A DNA stretch of 58,695 nucleotides from the NCBI RefSeq assembly GCF_001612685.1, contig NZ_BDAY01000044.1, positions 1 to 58,695 of the forward strand, written 5' to 3'. The DNA comes from Nocardia altamirensis NBRC 108246 (lineage in GTDB: Bacteria; Actinomycetota; Actinomycetes; Mycobacteriales; Mycobacteriaceae). Below, piece by piece: positions 33,151 to 42,387 of the stretch (position 1 is the stretch's first letter; each line of letters opens with the position of its first letter). A model generated the notes under the pieces. The model did not search any database and was not told where the DNA came from. It saw only the letters and a program-made list of their open reading frames with translations. Made by a program: the position numbers and the translations under genes.

Positions 33151-33675
33151 ATGCCACTCTACGAATTCGAAGGCAAACGGCCTCAGGTCGATCCGACCGC
33201 GTTCATCGCGCCGACCGCGACCCTGATCGGTGACGTGCGGGTCGAGGCGGGCGCGTCGATCTGGTACGGCGCGGTGCTGCGCGCGGACCTGGCGCCGATC
33301 ACCATCCGCGAGCGCGCCAACATCCAGGACAACGCGGTGCTGCACGTGCCGCCGGACGTGCCGATGGAGATCGGCCCCGGCGCGACCATCGCGCACAGCG
33401 TGGTGTTCCATGGCGCGTCCGTCGGTGCGGAAGCCATTGTCGGCAATGGCAGCACGGTGCTCGATATGGCGAAGATCGGCGCGGGCACCATGATCGCCGC
33501 GCACTCGCTGGTGCAGCCCGGCACCGAAATTCCCGACGGTGTGCTCGCCGCAGGTGCGCCCGCGGAGGTCAAGCGCTCCATCGAAGGCACCCAGGCGCAG
33601 ATGTGGATTCAGCTCAACCCCGGCTTCTACGCCGAACTGGCCCAACGACACCGCAAGGGCATCACGGAGGTCTGA
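33151..33675 (+). CDS. Gamma-carbonic-anhydrase-like hexapeptide protein, 174 aa
   Basis: This is a left-handed beta-helix protein. Hexapeptide repeats run from APTATLIGDV through GAGTMIAAHSL, and a C-terminal helix includes QLNPGFYAELAQRHRKG. The three expected zinc-ligand histidines appear in VLHVPPD and IAHSVVFHGA. It could be a functional gamma-carbonic anhydrase or one of the related ferripyochelin-binding-type proteins. It stands as a single gene 47 bp after espG and converges on a phosphoribosyltransferase gene. Confidence 0.88.
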   Translation: MPLYEFEGKRPQVDPTAFIAPTATLIGDVRVEAGASIWYGAVLRADLAPITIRERANIQDNAVLHVPPDVPMEIGPGATIAHSVVFHGASVGAEAIVGNGSTVLDMAKIGAGTMIAAHSLVQPGTEIPDGVLAAGAPAEVKRSIEGTQAQMWIQLNPGFYAELAQRHRKGITEV

Positions 33676-33694
33676 GCCACCGCGTCAACCACAT

Positions 33695-34318
33695 TCACGC
33701 GAGCAATGCCGTGACTTCGTCATCCTCGAGCTGATGAAAGTCCTCGTAGACGGTGCCGACGCCGCCGAGCGTGCGCGGCACCAGCGGGCAGATCACCTGA
33801 TCCGCTTCGGCGGCAACCCTGCGCAACGCCTCGGCCGACGACACCGGCACCGCGACCACGAGACGCACGGGCTGATACAGCCGGGCGACCCGGCACGCGA
33901 CCACCACGGTCGCGCCGGTCGCCATGCCGTCATCGACGATCACGACGTCGCGCCCGTCCAACGGAATCGGCTTGGTGTCGCCGCGCCACACCAGCCTGCG
34001 CCGCTCCAGCTCCGCGCGCTCGACGTCCTCGATCTCGGCGAACTCCTGCGGCGTTATCCCGATGTGCGCCAACACGTCTTGATTGAGCACCCGGACCCCG
34101 CCCTCACCGATGGCGCCCATCGCCAGCTCCGGCTGCCACGGCACCCCGAGCTTGCGGACCAGCAGAATGTCGAGGTCGCCACCGATGATCTCGCGCGCCG
34201 CGGCGGCCACCGGAACGCCGCCGCGTGGCAGACCGAGCAGCAGCGGGTAGGTCGCGTGCAGGTTTTCCAGATGCCCACCCAGCGCGCGACCGGCCGAGGC
34301 CCGATCGGTGTAGATCAT
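33695..34318 (-). CDS. Phosphoribosyltransferase-family protein, 207 aa
   Basis: This is a type I phosphoribosyltransferase fold. The PRPP-binding loop is VVIVDDGMATGATVVVAC, with adjacent acidic residues and the DDG-ATG pattern. LLGLPRGGVPVAA near the N-terminus is characteristic of the erythromycin-esterase-linked/actinobacterial PRTase group (COG1926). The substrate is not known for this group. ATG 34318 begins MIYTDRASAGRAL. The gene is preceded by a 51-bp direct repeat. Confidence 0.88.
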   Translation of the reverse strand: MIYTDRASAGRALGGHLENLHATYPLLLGLPRGGVPVAAAAREIIGGDLDILLVRKLGVPWQPELAMGAIGEGGVRVLNQDVLAHIGITPQEFAEIEDVERAELERRRLVWRGDTKPIPLDGRDVVIVDDGMATGATVVVACRVARLYQPVRLVVAVPVSSAEALRRVAAEADQVICPLVPRTLGGVGTVYEDFHQLEDDEVTALLA

Positions 34319-34345
34319 CCATCAAAACGCTACGCCCACCCGCCA

Positions 34346-34434
34346 CCCGACCACCACCCCTCATGGAGTCGCTACACGACGCTGACACACCCGTCTCCCG
34401 ACCACCACCCCCATCGAGTCGCTACGCGACGCTG
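34346..34434. repeat. 51-bp direct repeat (two copies)
   Basis: CCCGACCACCACCCC, followed by GAGTCGCTACRCGACGCTG, occurs from 34346 and again from 34397. Each copy holds a GTCGC/GCGAC mini-hairpin. It lies in the gap between the nitrilase-family and phosphoribosyltransferase genes. Confidence 0.7.
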
Positions 34435-34444
34435 GCCAACCCGG

Positions 34445-35293
34445 TCAAATGCGCTCTGTGATCGCGAATCGGCGCAACGCGAGACTGGGGTTGGTCGTGC
34501 GAATCTCGGCGAGCCGCGCCAGATCAATGCTCGCGGTCAGCACACCGGGCTCGTCGCCGAGTTCGGCGAGCACCGCACCGGTGGGATCGATGAGCATCGA
34601 GGCGCCTGCACCCCGCGGCGCCGCCTGATCGGCGGCGGCCACGTACACGGTGTTCTCGATGGCCCTGGCACGCAACAGCGTCGTCCACTGATCCACCTTG
34701 GCGGGTCCGGGAATCCACTGGGCGGGCAACACGAGCACCTGCGCGCCCGCGGTGGCCACCCGGCGGATGCCTTCGGGGAAGCGAAGATCGAAACAGGTCT
34801 GCATGCCGAATGTCACACCTTCGACGACGAATATGGCGGGCGTCTCTATCGGGCCTGCCGCGACCACGTCCGATTCGCGGTGTCCGAAGGCGTCGTACAG
34901 ATGCACCTTCCGATAGACCGTGCCGAGGTTTCCGTCGGGTCCGAGCACCACGAGTGTGTTGTGAATCCTGCTGTCGTCACCCTCGACCCGTTCGACCATT
35001 CCGGCGACCAGATGGACGCCGAATTCGCGGGCGATCGCACCCAATCCGGTGACGAACGGCCCGGTAAGCGGTTCGGCGACGGCCACAACACGCTCGTCGA
35101 GCCTGCCGACGGCAAACATCGAGTATTCGGGCGCGACGACCACCGCGGCACCCCGCTCGCCTGCCACGCGCGCGTGCTCGCGCAGCGCCGACAGATTGGC
35201 CGAAGGGTCGGTGCCCGGCGCGAACTGGACGACCGCCACGTCCAGCTGGTTCGGTGCCTGCGGCTGATTCGGAGCAGAGCCATCCAGTTGCAT
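34445..35293 (-). CDS. Carbon-nitrogen hydrolase (nitrilase superfamily), 282 aa
   Basis: The nitrilase-superfamily triad is visible: Glu in VVVAPEYSMF, Lys in YRKVHLYDAFG, and Cys in GMQTCFDLRFPE. The Nit-like CxDLRFPE block suggests an omega-amidase/deaminated-glutathione amidase or related amidase rather than a true nitrilase. ATG 35293 begins MQLDGSAPNQ. A class V aminotransferase gene is divergent, and the 133-bp region between holds a strong CAAGTGGAC palindrome, so the two are probably co-regulated. Confidence 0.9.
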   Translation of the reverse strand: MQLDGSAPNQPQAPNQLDVAVVQFAPGTDPSANLSALREHARVAGERGAAVVVAPEYSMFAVGRLDERVVAVAEPLTGPFVTGLGAIAREFGVHLVAGMVERVEGDDSRIHNTLVVLGPDGNLGTVYRKVHLYDAFGHRESDVVAAGPIETPAIFVVEGVTFGMQTCFDLRFPEGIRRVATAGAQVLVLPAQWIPGPAKVDQWTTLLRARAIENTVYVAAADQAAPRGAGASMLIDPTGAVLAELGDEPGVLTASIDLARLAEIRTTNPSLALRRFAITERI

Positions 35294-35350
35294 ACGTCTC
35301 ACCGTATTGGGGCGGTGGCCAGCCAAGCCACCTGACCGGGATATCCGGAA

Positions 35351-35413
35351 CAAGTGGACGTAGTGACCGGTTGTGTCGTACGCTCGATCAAGTGGACATA
35401 GCGTCCACTTGAT
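35351..35413. promoter_or_regulatory. CAAGTGGAC palindrome and half-site in a divergent promoter region
   Basis: ATCAAGTGGAC (35387-35397) and GTCCACTTGAT (35403-35413) are a perfect 11-bp inverted repeat around ATAGC. A further CAAGTGGAC lies at 35351-35359. They sit 14-76 bp before the aminotransferase start (35427) and 57-119 bp before the nitrilase-family start. The design suits a dimeric TetR- or GntR-type regulator whose gene is not adjacent. Confidence 0.7.
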
Positions 35414-35426
35414 TGGAGGGTGCGGG

Positions 35427-36603
35427 ATGACCGCGACAAGCGCCACGTCCACGACCGCCGCGACTCCTCTTGTCCGGGAACATTTTCCGGTCACCAAGCG
35501 GTGGACCTACTTGAATCACGCGGGCATCTGCCCACTGCCGCAGCCTGCGGTCGAGGCGATGCACCGGCATGCCACCGAGGTGTCGCTGGACGGCGAGTTC
35601 AGTTATGCCGCGCACGCCGCCGAGATCGAACGGATTCGGGCGGCGTCCGGTCGCCTCATGGGGGTGCCGTCCACCGACGTCGCGTTCGTCAAGAACACGA
35701 CCACCGGGCTCGGGATGATCGCCAACGGGCTGGAGTGGGCGGCCGGTGATCGAATTGTGGTGCCGGACTTGGAGTTTCCTTCCACGCTTTATCCATGGTT
35801 GGCGCTGGCCGACCGGGGTGTCGTGGTAGACCGAGTGCAGCCGGAAGGCGACAGCGGCAAGCTCACCGTCGAGGCGTTCGTCGCACGGATCAACGCGGGG
35901 CCCGCGCCGAAACTGGTGGTCACCAGCTGGGTGCAGTTCGGCCGCGGCTGGCGGGTCGACCTGGCCGAACTGGGCCGCGTCTGCCGCGAGGCAGGGGCGT
36001 TGCTGTGCGTCGACGTCATTCAGGCACTCGGCGTGATCCCGGCCGAATTGGATTCCTGGGGTGTCGATTTCGCGATGGCGGACGGGCACAAGTGGCTGCT
36101 CGGACCCGAGGGCTGCGGCGTGCTGTACGTGCGCGGGTCCAAACTGGACCTGTTGCGGCCGTTGGAGCCGGGGTGGAACTCGGTGGTGCACCGCGAGGAG
36201 TGGGACAACCTCGACCTGGTCTTCGACGACACCGCACGCAGGCTGGAGGGCGGGATGCCGAATGTGACCGGCATTGCCGCGCTGGGCGCCTCGATCGATC
36301 TGCTGCTCGCGGCGGGGGTTCCGGCGATCTGGTCGCACGTCGATCGGTTGTGTGAACTCGCGTGCACGCGGCTGACGGCGATCGGTGCGACCGTGCTGTC
36401 GGACCGCTCCGCCGCCGGACGGTCGGGGATCGTGTCGGTGCAGATCGACGGCGAGCCGATCCCGTTGCTGGCCGAGAAGTTACGGGCCGAAGGCATCGCG
36501 GTGTCCGCGCGCGGGCGGGCTGCGGATCTCGCCGCACGGATACAACACCGAGCAGGACATCGAGCGGTTGGTCGACGCGATTGCCGCGTTGACCCGAGGC
36601 TGA
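35427..36603 (+). pseudogene. Class V aminotransferase (SufS/isopenicillin-N-epimerase-like) with a single-base frameshift
   Basis: The PLP fold is intact over the first 360 residues: TYLNHAGICPLPQP, VAFVKNTTTGLGMIANG, LCVDVIQALGVIP and the PLP lysine in ADGHKWLLGPEG. Near 36517 the frame breaks. Dropping one C from CGCGGGCGGGCTG restores ARGGLRISPHGYNTEQDIERLVDAI, the normal family C-terminus, ending at 36603. Unshifted, the frame runs to 36719 with non-family sequence and overlaps the opposite gene. It is either a recent pseudogene or a sequencing error in a G/C run. ATG 35427 follows GGAGGG. It is divergent from the amidohydrolase gene with a shared operator. Confidence 0.8.
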
Positions 36604-36612
36604 CCACGCGGC

Positions 36613-39600
36613 TCAGCGGCCGTTGCGTCCCGCCGTCGACAGGCCGAGAAACCCTGCCAGCTCGGGCAATTCGTCCGGGCAGGCGGGCAGGTATTCGCCG
36701 AGCAGCGGCGAGCGGATGATGATCGCCTTCCACATGGCGCGGCACAGCGCCGCGTGAATCAGTGCGCGGGACAACAGGAACGGCATGCCGTACGGCGCGT
36801 CGGCGGGGCTGGAGGTGGTCATCGACAGCAGCACAACGGCGGCCTCCCTGCCGCGGAACCGATCCGGGGTGCCGACGAGCACGTCCTCGATCCGCGCCCT
36901 GGCGAGCAGCGTGCGGATCCGGCCGACCTGTGCCGCGTACGGCGCGACCACGAAGATGTCGTGCGGATGCAGCCGCCGGGTCATCGCGCCGACGGTCCAG
37001 TTCATGGCGAGCAGGGCACGCACCCGTCGCACCACTTCCCGCGCCTCGGCCGCGGATTCGGTGGCGTTGCCGTGATGGGGGACGAGGACGGTGCTCACGC
37101 CAGGCTCCTCGCCGTCCAGTTCCCGTGCGAGCGTGACGGTTTCGTTGGCGCGCAGGCGCCCGTCGTAGTAGAGCCGGGAGACCGGATCGCACACCTTGGG
37201 ATGCATTCGCCAGGTGCGGTCCAGGACATAGCCGCGTGCACCGGGCAGGGTGTGCCTGCCCTCGGCGAGCCAGCCGAGCACCGATTCGCCGACCGGTTCC
37301 GGATGGGCGCTGTGCGTTGCCGGCGGCGCCGGATCGCCGAGCAGCAACAGATTTCGCGCGCTGACCCCGACCGCGACGGCGTCGGCCAGCGGGAACCGGC
37401 CCGCGTCGGCGATCACCAGCAGATCGAGCGCCTCCCGGCCGACCATGTCTTCGTTCGTGAAATCCGTTGGGGTGCCGCCGAGCACACAGCCGCTGATCGC
37501 GTTGTCCAGGAAACGCGCGTACCGGCCCGCGTCGATGACCGCCCATTCCGGCGCCACCGCCTCGACGTCCTTCTTCGCCACCAGTTCCGGAAGCACGCCG
37601 ACCCGCACGACCGCGTCGAGCAGGTTCTCGACGGTCGAATGCGATTGCCCGACAATGCCGATCCGCCACTTGTCCTTGGTGACGAGCCGCTCCAGCACCC
37701 TGGCGGCGGTGGTGGTCTTGCCGGTGCCTGAGGGTCCCTGCACCGCGAGATAGGAGTCGTCCAGGTCACGCACCGCCGCGGTGATGGCGGCGGCGTGGTC
37801 GCCGTGCACCTCGGGCAGGTCGGTGCCGGTGCGCAGCCGGGGCGCGCGGCGGGCGAGCAGGTCGAACACGGCGCCCGCCGGGATGTCCGGCAGCGCGACG
37901 AGCAGCTGCTGTGCGGCGAATTCGACCGCGATCTCGGCATTTTCGTCCCAGGCAGGCAGCCCTGGCGCGATCGCGGTGGGGAGTTCGTCGTAGGGTTCGC
38001 AGCCGTCGGGCAGCAGTTCTTCCAGCCGGACCGCGTCGTCGAATTCGGCGTCGACCGAGCAGCCGAGCACGGTCGCGACGGCGGTGGCGCGGCGCCCGAC
38101 GGCGGTGACCATGCCCGCGGCCGCGGGGCGATCGTAGAAGGTGTAGACGGTGGCGCCCGGGGTGAGCACGGTCGCCGGTCCCGGCCCGCCGCTGCTCCAC
38201 CGGGAACCGATCCGGCCGGTCAGCGTGACGTAGCGCCGCATGGTCGGACGGTCGGGGCTGCGATGCCATTTGGTGTCGACGGTGCCCCATTCGGCGACCA
38301 ATACCCCTGGCGCGTCCGCCCATTCGTCGACTGGGTGGCTTAGCCGGTCGACGTGCGCCCACCAGAGCGGCTGCCGCTCGCGCCGGTGGTAGCCGAGCGC
38401 CGCGGCGAGCACCGCGGCGGTATGCCCCGGTTCCGCCTGCGCCGCGGCATATTCGGCGAGCGCCGCCTCGAACGAGGACGGCCGTGACGGCGGCGCCGGT
38501 TCTGGTTCGTCCGGTCCCGGCACCTGACACCACGAGCCCGTGCGCTCGAGGGTCACCGCCTGCGGGTCGATGCGCTGCTCCGCGGCCCGGTCGAGCAGCC
38601 AGTCGCGCAGCCGAAGCACGGTCAGGCAATCCCGTTCGGTGGCAGGCGAATGCGCCGCGCCGGGTAGCAGCCGGGCCAGCCTGCTCAACCGGTACGAGCG
38701 CTCCCCGACGATCAGCGCGTTGCGCACGATCGGATACAGATCCACCAGCACGCCGTCGCACAGCAGCTCGTCGACGATCTCCTCGCCGACGCCACTGCTG
38801 CCCGAACACCGAAGCAGCGCGGTCCGCACCGCCGAGGTGTAGTGGTAGACGTGCATGTCCGGATACATCCGGCGGCGCTGGACGAGATAGTCGAGCACTT
38901 CCGTCAGCGCACGCCGCTGTCCGTCTGCCTCGCTGTCCGCATCACCGTCGGTGCCGAACGGTGACCGGAAGGTCAGGTGCACGGTGCCAGGCCCGCCGAC
39001 ATCGACGGCCAGCGGGGTGCGCACGCCCCCGTCGACGGTGAGCGAAAGATCGCCTGGTGAGGGCGGCGGCAGCGCGCCTAGCGCAATCGGATCGACCAGG
39101 CTGTGGGTCGGCTGGCCGGAATCCTCCCTGCGCAGCTGGATTTCGGCTTGGCGGCGCAGCGCGGCGAAGCTGCGTGGCGGCACGCCACGCACGGTGCTCT
39201 CGGTGCCGACCAGCCGATCGATGGTGCTCACGCCTGCTTCCCGCAGCCGAGCCCTTGTCGTTGTCGACATCCCCGCGACCAGCAGCAGATCCCGCGCGGC
39301 CGCAAGGGCGGTCGTGCACGTCCCACAGCGCCCGCACGCGAGATAGCGGGGATCGCCCCACTGCACGGGTAGCAACTCGCTGAGCTTCTCGTCCAGGATG
39401 CGTTCCACCCGGCGCCTGCGCGCGCGGTACACCGGGACCAGATCGCTGAGCGCGTAGGCGGTGTTGTCCTCGCCGAGGTGCAGCCGGATCAGCGGGCCGG
39501 TCAACGATCCGCTGTGGTCGACCGCGTCGGCACAGGCCGCGAGTTCCAGTGCGACACCGACCCGATCGGCCCTGCTGTGCGCGGTGCCGTGTGCGGTGTA

Positions 39601-40008
39601 GCGGACGCGATGGCCCGCCCGCACCAGGAAATCGCAGGAGCAGTCGAAGGTCCCGTCGAAGAAGGTCGCACCGTGGATCACGTGCGCACCGGCCCGCAAT
39701 GCCGCGATGGTCTCGGCGTGCGCCGCGGTCAGCGCGTCGATGCGCGCCTTCGGGCCGTCCGACTTGTGCTGCGGGCGTTGGATCTCCACCATCGCGCTGC
39801 CGAATCGGTCCCTGAAGTCGCTGATTCTGCGGTCCAGCCCGTCATCGAACCAGGTCCGCGGCGCGGGAGCCCATTCGGCGGTGGTTTCCGGGTCGGCCGC
39901 GAGGGTCCCCAGTTCGGTGTCGAGGGCGCGAAGCAGCGCGAATTCACAACGCGCCGCGCGCACGAGGTCGACGGCGGAGCAGACGACACGATCACCGAAC
40001 ACGAACAA
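36613..40008 (-). CDS. Rv1251c-like RecB-type nuclease/superfamily 1 helicase, motif-degenerate, 1131 aa
   Basis: The architecture is that of TM0106-type proteins: an N-terminal RecB-like domain with a cysteine set (ARCEFALL, CGRCGTC near 220), a middle RNase-H-like region, and a C-terminal SF1 helicase. Only Walker A (GPSGTGKTTT, near 757) is intact. Motif II reads ADAG where DEAG is expected (near 865), motif III GDPAPP for GDPQQL, motif V GTPDRFRGRE for GTVDKFQGQE, and motif VI ALCRA for ALSRA. The nuclease DxK segment is HGTAHS. I use TTG 40008 (FVFGDRVVC) because AGGAGGG lies six bases upstream. GTG 40065 is longer. The M. tuberculosis counterpart lies next to deaD as here. Confidence 0.8.
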   Translation of the reverse strand: MFVFGDRVVCSAVDLVRAARCEFALLRALDTELGTLAADPETTAEWAPAPRTWFDDGLDRRISDFRDRFGSAMVEIQRPQHKSDGPKARIDALTAAHAETIAALRAGAHVIHGATFFDGTFDCSCDFLVRAGHRVRYTAHGTAHSRADRVGVALELAACADAVDHSGSLTGPLIRLHLGEDNTAYALSDLVPVYRARRRRVERILDEKLSELLPVQWGDPRYLACGRCGTCTTALAAARDLLLVAGMSTTTRARLREAGVSTIDRLVGTESTVRGVPPRSFAALRRQAEIQLRREDSGQPTHSLVDPIALGALPPPSPGDLSLTVDGGVRTPLAVDVGGPGTVHLTFRSPFGTDGDADSEADGQRRALTEVLDYLVQRRRMYPDMHVYHYTSAVRTALLRCSGSSGVGEEIVDELLCDGVLVDLYPIVRNALIVGERSYRLSRLARLLPGAAHSPATERDCLTVLRLRDWLLDRAAEQRIDPQAVTLERTGSWCQVPGPDEPEPAPPSRPSSFEAALAEYAAAQAEPGHTAAVLAAALGYHRRERQPLWWAHVDRLSHPVDEWADAPGVLVAEWGTVDTKWHRSPDRPTMRRYVTLTGRIGSRWSSGGPGPATVLTPGATVYTFYDRPAAAGMVTAVGRRATAVATVLGCSVDAEFDDAVRLEELLPDGCEPYDELPTAIAPGLPAWDENAEIAVEFAAQQLLVALPDIPAGAVFDLLARRAPRLRTGTDLPEVHGDHAAAITAAVRDLDDSYLAVQGPSGTGKTTTAARVLERLVTKDKWRIGIVGQSHSTVENLLDAVVRVGVLPELVAKKDVEAVAPEWAVIDAGRYARFLDNAISGCVLGGTPTDFTNEDMVGREALDLLVIADAGRFPLADAVAVGVSARNLLLLGDPAPPATHSAHPEPVGESVLGWLAEGRHTLPGARGYVLDRTWRMHPKVCDPVSRLYYDGRLRANETVTLARELDGEEPGVSTVLVPHHGNATESAAEAREVVRRVRALLAMNWTVGAMTRRLHPHDIFVVAPYAAQVGRIRTLLARARIEDVLVGTPDRFRGREAAVVLLSMTTSSPADAPYGMPFLLSRALIHAALCRAMWKAIIIRSPLLGEYLPACPDELPELAGFLGLSTAGRNGR

Positions 40009-40117
40009 ACGCGGCCCTCCTGTGTCTTGCGGGACACCCGCTGCCGTTAGCGCTGCATTACGCACCGGACGGCAACACTGTAGCTAGCCCGCCTGACCTC
40101 GGTGAACCCTCCCCGGT

Positions 40118-41908
40118 TCAGGAGCGTGGCTTACGCCGTTCCGGTCGCTTCGCCGGCGCGCCCTCGCGGCGCGGGCCGCGGGTGAACGAGCGCCCTCCCG
40201 GCGGACCCTGGTCCGGCGTCAGCTGGATGAGCACGCCGCTGATCCTGGTGCGCCGCAACGCTTCCAGCGTCTCCGGCGGCAGATCGGCGGGCAACTCGAC
40301 GAGGCTGTGGTCGGGCCGGATGCTGATGTGCCCGAAGTCGCTGCGCCGCAGGCCGCCCTCGTTGGCGATGGCGCCGACGATCGCGCCGGGCACCACCCGG
40401 TGCCGCTTGCCGACGCTGATCCGATAGGTCGCGAGTTCGGCGCCGGTGCCCCGATGGTGCTGGCCGAAGCCGGACCGATCGTCGTCACCTTCGAAGCGAC
40501 GCGCGCGCTCCGGGCGTTCCCTGCGTTCGCGCACCGGCTCCGGCGGTTCGGGCTGCATCAGGAAGTTGTCGCCGTCGCGGGACAGCACCGCGAGCGCCGC
40601 CGCGATGTCGACGAGCGGAATGTCGTGCTCGCGTTCGTAATCCTCGATCAGCCTGCGGAACAGCGCGAGGTTCGACGAGGCGAGGTTCTCGGTGATGGCG
40701 TCGCCGAACTTGGCGACTCGCTGCGCGTTGACGTCGTCGACGCTCGGCAGCTGCATCTCGGTCAGCGGATGCCTGGTGGCCCGCTCGATCGACTTGAGCA
40801 GGTGCCGTTCGCGCGGCGCGACGAAAAGCAGTGCCTCGCCGCTGCGCCCGGCCCGGCCGGTACGGCCGATGCGGTGCACGTAGGACTCGGTGTCGTGCGG
40901 GATGTCGTAGTTGACCACGTGCGAGATGCGGTCGACGTCGAGTCCGCGCGCGGCGACATCGGTGGCGACCAGGATGTCCAGCGCGCCGGACTTGAGCTGC
41001 CCGATGGTGCGCTCGCGCTGGTTCTGCGCGATGTCGCCGTTGATCGCGGCCGCGGAAAAGCCCCTGGCGCGCAGCTTTTCGGCGAGCTCCTCGGTGGCCT
41101 GCTTGGTGCGGACGAAGATGATCATCGCCTCGAACGACTCGACCTCGAGCACCCTGGTCAACGCGTCCAGCTTGCGCTGATGCGAGACCTGCACCCAGCG
41201 CTGGGTGATGTTGGTTGCGGTCGAGGTCTTCGACTTGACGGTGATCTCGACCGGCTTGTTCAGGTACTGCTTGGAGATCTTGCGGATCGCCGCGGGCATG
41301 GTCGCCGAGAACAGCGCGACCTGCTTGGTCGACGGGGTGTCCTTGAGGATGCGCTCGACGTCCTCCTGGAAGCCCATCTTCAGCATCTCGTCGGCCTCGT
41401 CGAGCACCAGATACTTCAGCTGCGACAGGTCGAGCGTGCCCTTCTCCAGGTGATCGATCACCCGGCCGGGAGTGCCGACCACGACGTGCGCGCCGCGGCG
41501 CAGGCCGGACAGCTGCACGCCGTAGGCCTGGCCGCCGTAGATCGGCAGCACATGCAGCCCGGGAATATGCGTGGCATAGCGGCCGAATGCCTCGGCCACC
41601 TGGATCGCGAGCTCGCGGGTCGGCGCGAGCACCAGGGCCTGTGGAAGTTTGCCGGAGGTTTCGAGACCCATCAGGATCGGGATCGCGAACGCCGCGGTCT
41701 TGCCGGTGCCGGTCTGCGCGAGACCCACCACATCGGCGCCTTCGAGCAGCGGCGGAATCGTCGCAGCCTGGATCGGCGACGGCGACTCGTAGCCCACATC
41801 GGCGATGGCCGCGAGCACGCGGTCATCGATGCCGAGATCGGCGAAGGTCGGGCCGTCGGTGTCCCTGTCGTTGTCGCCAGGAACGCTGTCGACCTGATTG
41901 GTACTCAT
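40118..41908 (-). CDS. deaD: DEAD-box ATP-dependent RNA helicase (DeaD/CsdA type), 596 aa
   Basis: The full DEAD-box motif set is present: a Q-motif (ESPSPIQ), AQTGTGKT, PTRELAIQ, GTPGRVIDHL, VLDEADEML, SAT, ATDVAARGLD and HRIGRTGRAG. After about residue 440 a basic linker leads to a DbpA/CsdA RNA-binding domain (TYRISVGKRHRVVPGAIVGAI) and an Arg-rich tail. These helicases act in ribosome assembly, mRNA turnover and cold growth. ATG 41908 begins MSTNQVDSVPG. The nuclease/helicase gene follows 110 bp downstream on the same strand and may be cotranscribed. Confidence 0.95.
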   Translation of the reverse strand: MSTNQVDSVPGDNDRDTDGPTFADLGIDDRVLAAIADVGYESPSPIQAATIPPLLEGADVVGLAQTGTGKTAAFAIPILMGLETSGKLPQALVLAPTRELAIQVAEAFGRYATHIPGLHVLPIYGGQAYGVQLSGLRRGAHVVVGTPGRVIDHLEKGTLDLSQLKYLVLDEADEMLKMGFQEDVERILKDTPSTKQVALFSATMPAAIRKISKQYLNKPVEITVKSKTSTATNITQRWVQVSHQRKLDALTRVLEVESFEAMIIFVRTKQATEELAEKLRARGFSAAAINGDIAQNQRERTIGQLKSGALDILVATDVAARGLDVDRISHVVNYDIPHDTESYVHRIGRTGRAGRSGEALLFVAPRERHLLKSIERATRHPLTEMQLPSVDDVNAQRVAKFGDAITENLASSNLALFRRLIEDYEREHDIPLVDIAAALAVLSRDGDNFLMQPEPPEPVRERRERPERARRFEGDDDRSGFGQHHRGTGAELATYRISVGKRHRVVPGAIVGAIANEGGLRRSDFGHISIRPDHSLVELPADLPPETLEALRRTRISGVLIQLTPDQGPPGGRSFTRGPRREGAPAKRPERRKPRS

Positions 41909-42230
41909 TGACCAGGAGTTTACTGGGTTCTCTTCCTCCGGGTTACGTCGCCATCCTGGTCAGACCGATCACACCTGGCTGGAGTGGATTAGCGGTTCTC
42001 CAAAGGTCCGGGGGGCTCTGTAGGGTTCCCGCGGAAATTCGTAGAGATTCCGTAGCGGCAGCGGGGCAGCCGACGGCTTCCATGCTGCGGGCGGCACTTG
42101 GTCTGAGCAGGCGTTGATGGGCTCCCTCTGATGACTGCTCGACCCGGTCGAGGGCGACTTGTGGCAGTTGCCGTCGCAAGAATGAGCTGTGATTCGCCGG
42201 ATCTCGCCATCGGGCGTTCCCGAAGGCCCA

Positions 42231-42258
42231 TCGGCGTGTCGCAATCTCGACACGCCGA
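42231..42258. terminator. Perfect 11-bp stem-loop downstream of the PP2C gene
   Basis: TCGGCGTGTCG (42231-42241) and CGACACGCCGA (42248-42258) flank a six-base loop. It lies 130 bp past the PP2C stop with no U-run. Terminator function is plausible but unproven. Confidence 0.45.
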
Positions 42259-42341
42259 CGAGCTTCAGTTGCTAGCTACCGCATTGCAATCCATGCCGAG
42301 TGACCAGCATCACCGGAAATCTTGGCCATATATGCACGCGA

Positions 42342-42367
42342 GACCACGGATCAGTCGATCCGGGGTC
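42342..42367. terminator. 11-bp imperfect stem-loop just after the PP2C gene
   Basis: GACCACGGATC and GATCCGGGGTC pair with one mismatch around AGTC. The forward strand continues TTCTTTGT, and on the reverse strand the stem begins 20 bases after the PP2C stop codon. It may end the reverse-strand operon. Confidence 0.45.
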
Positions 42368-42387
42368 TTCTTTGTATCCATACCAAC

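Larger units (their letters stand above)
41909..42387. other. Intergenic region with palindromes at an island boundary
   Basis: This 479-bp interval has no convincing ORF. It separates deaD from the PP2C/HTH island. A TCGGCGTGTCG/CGACACGCCGA stem (42231-42258) and a GACCACGGATC/GATCCGGGGTC stem (42342-42367) lie downstream of the PP2C gene. I see no tRNA or obvious integration site. Confidence 0.5.

Noticed and set aside
36604..36719. C-terminal extension of the aminotransferase into the opposite gene
   Set aside because: It lacks family similarity and overlaps the helicase-like gene by over 100 bp; the shifted frame gives the normal end.
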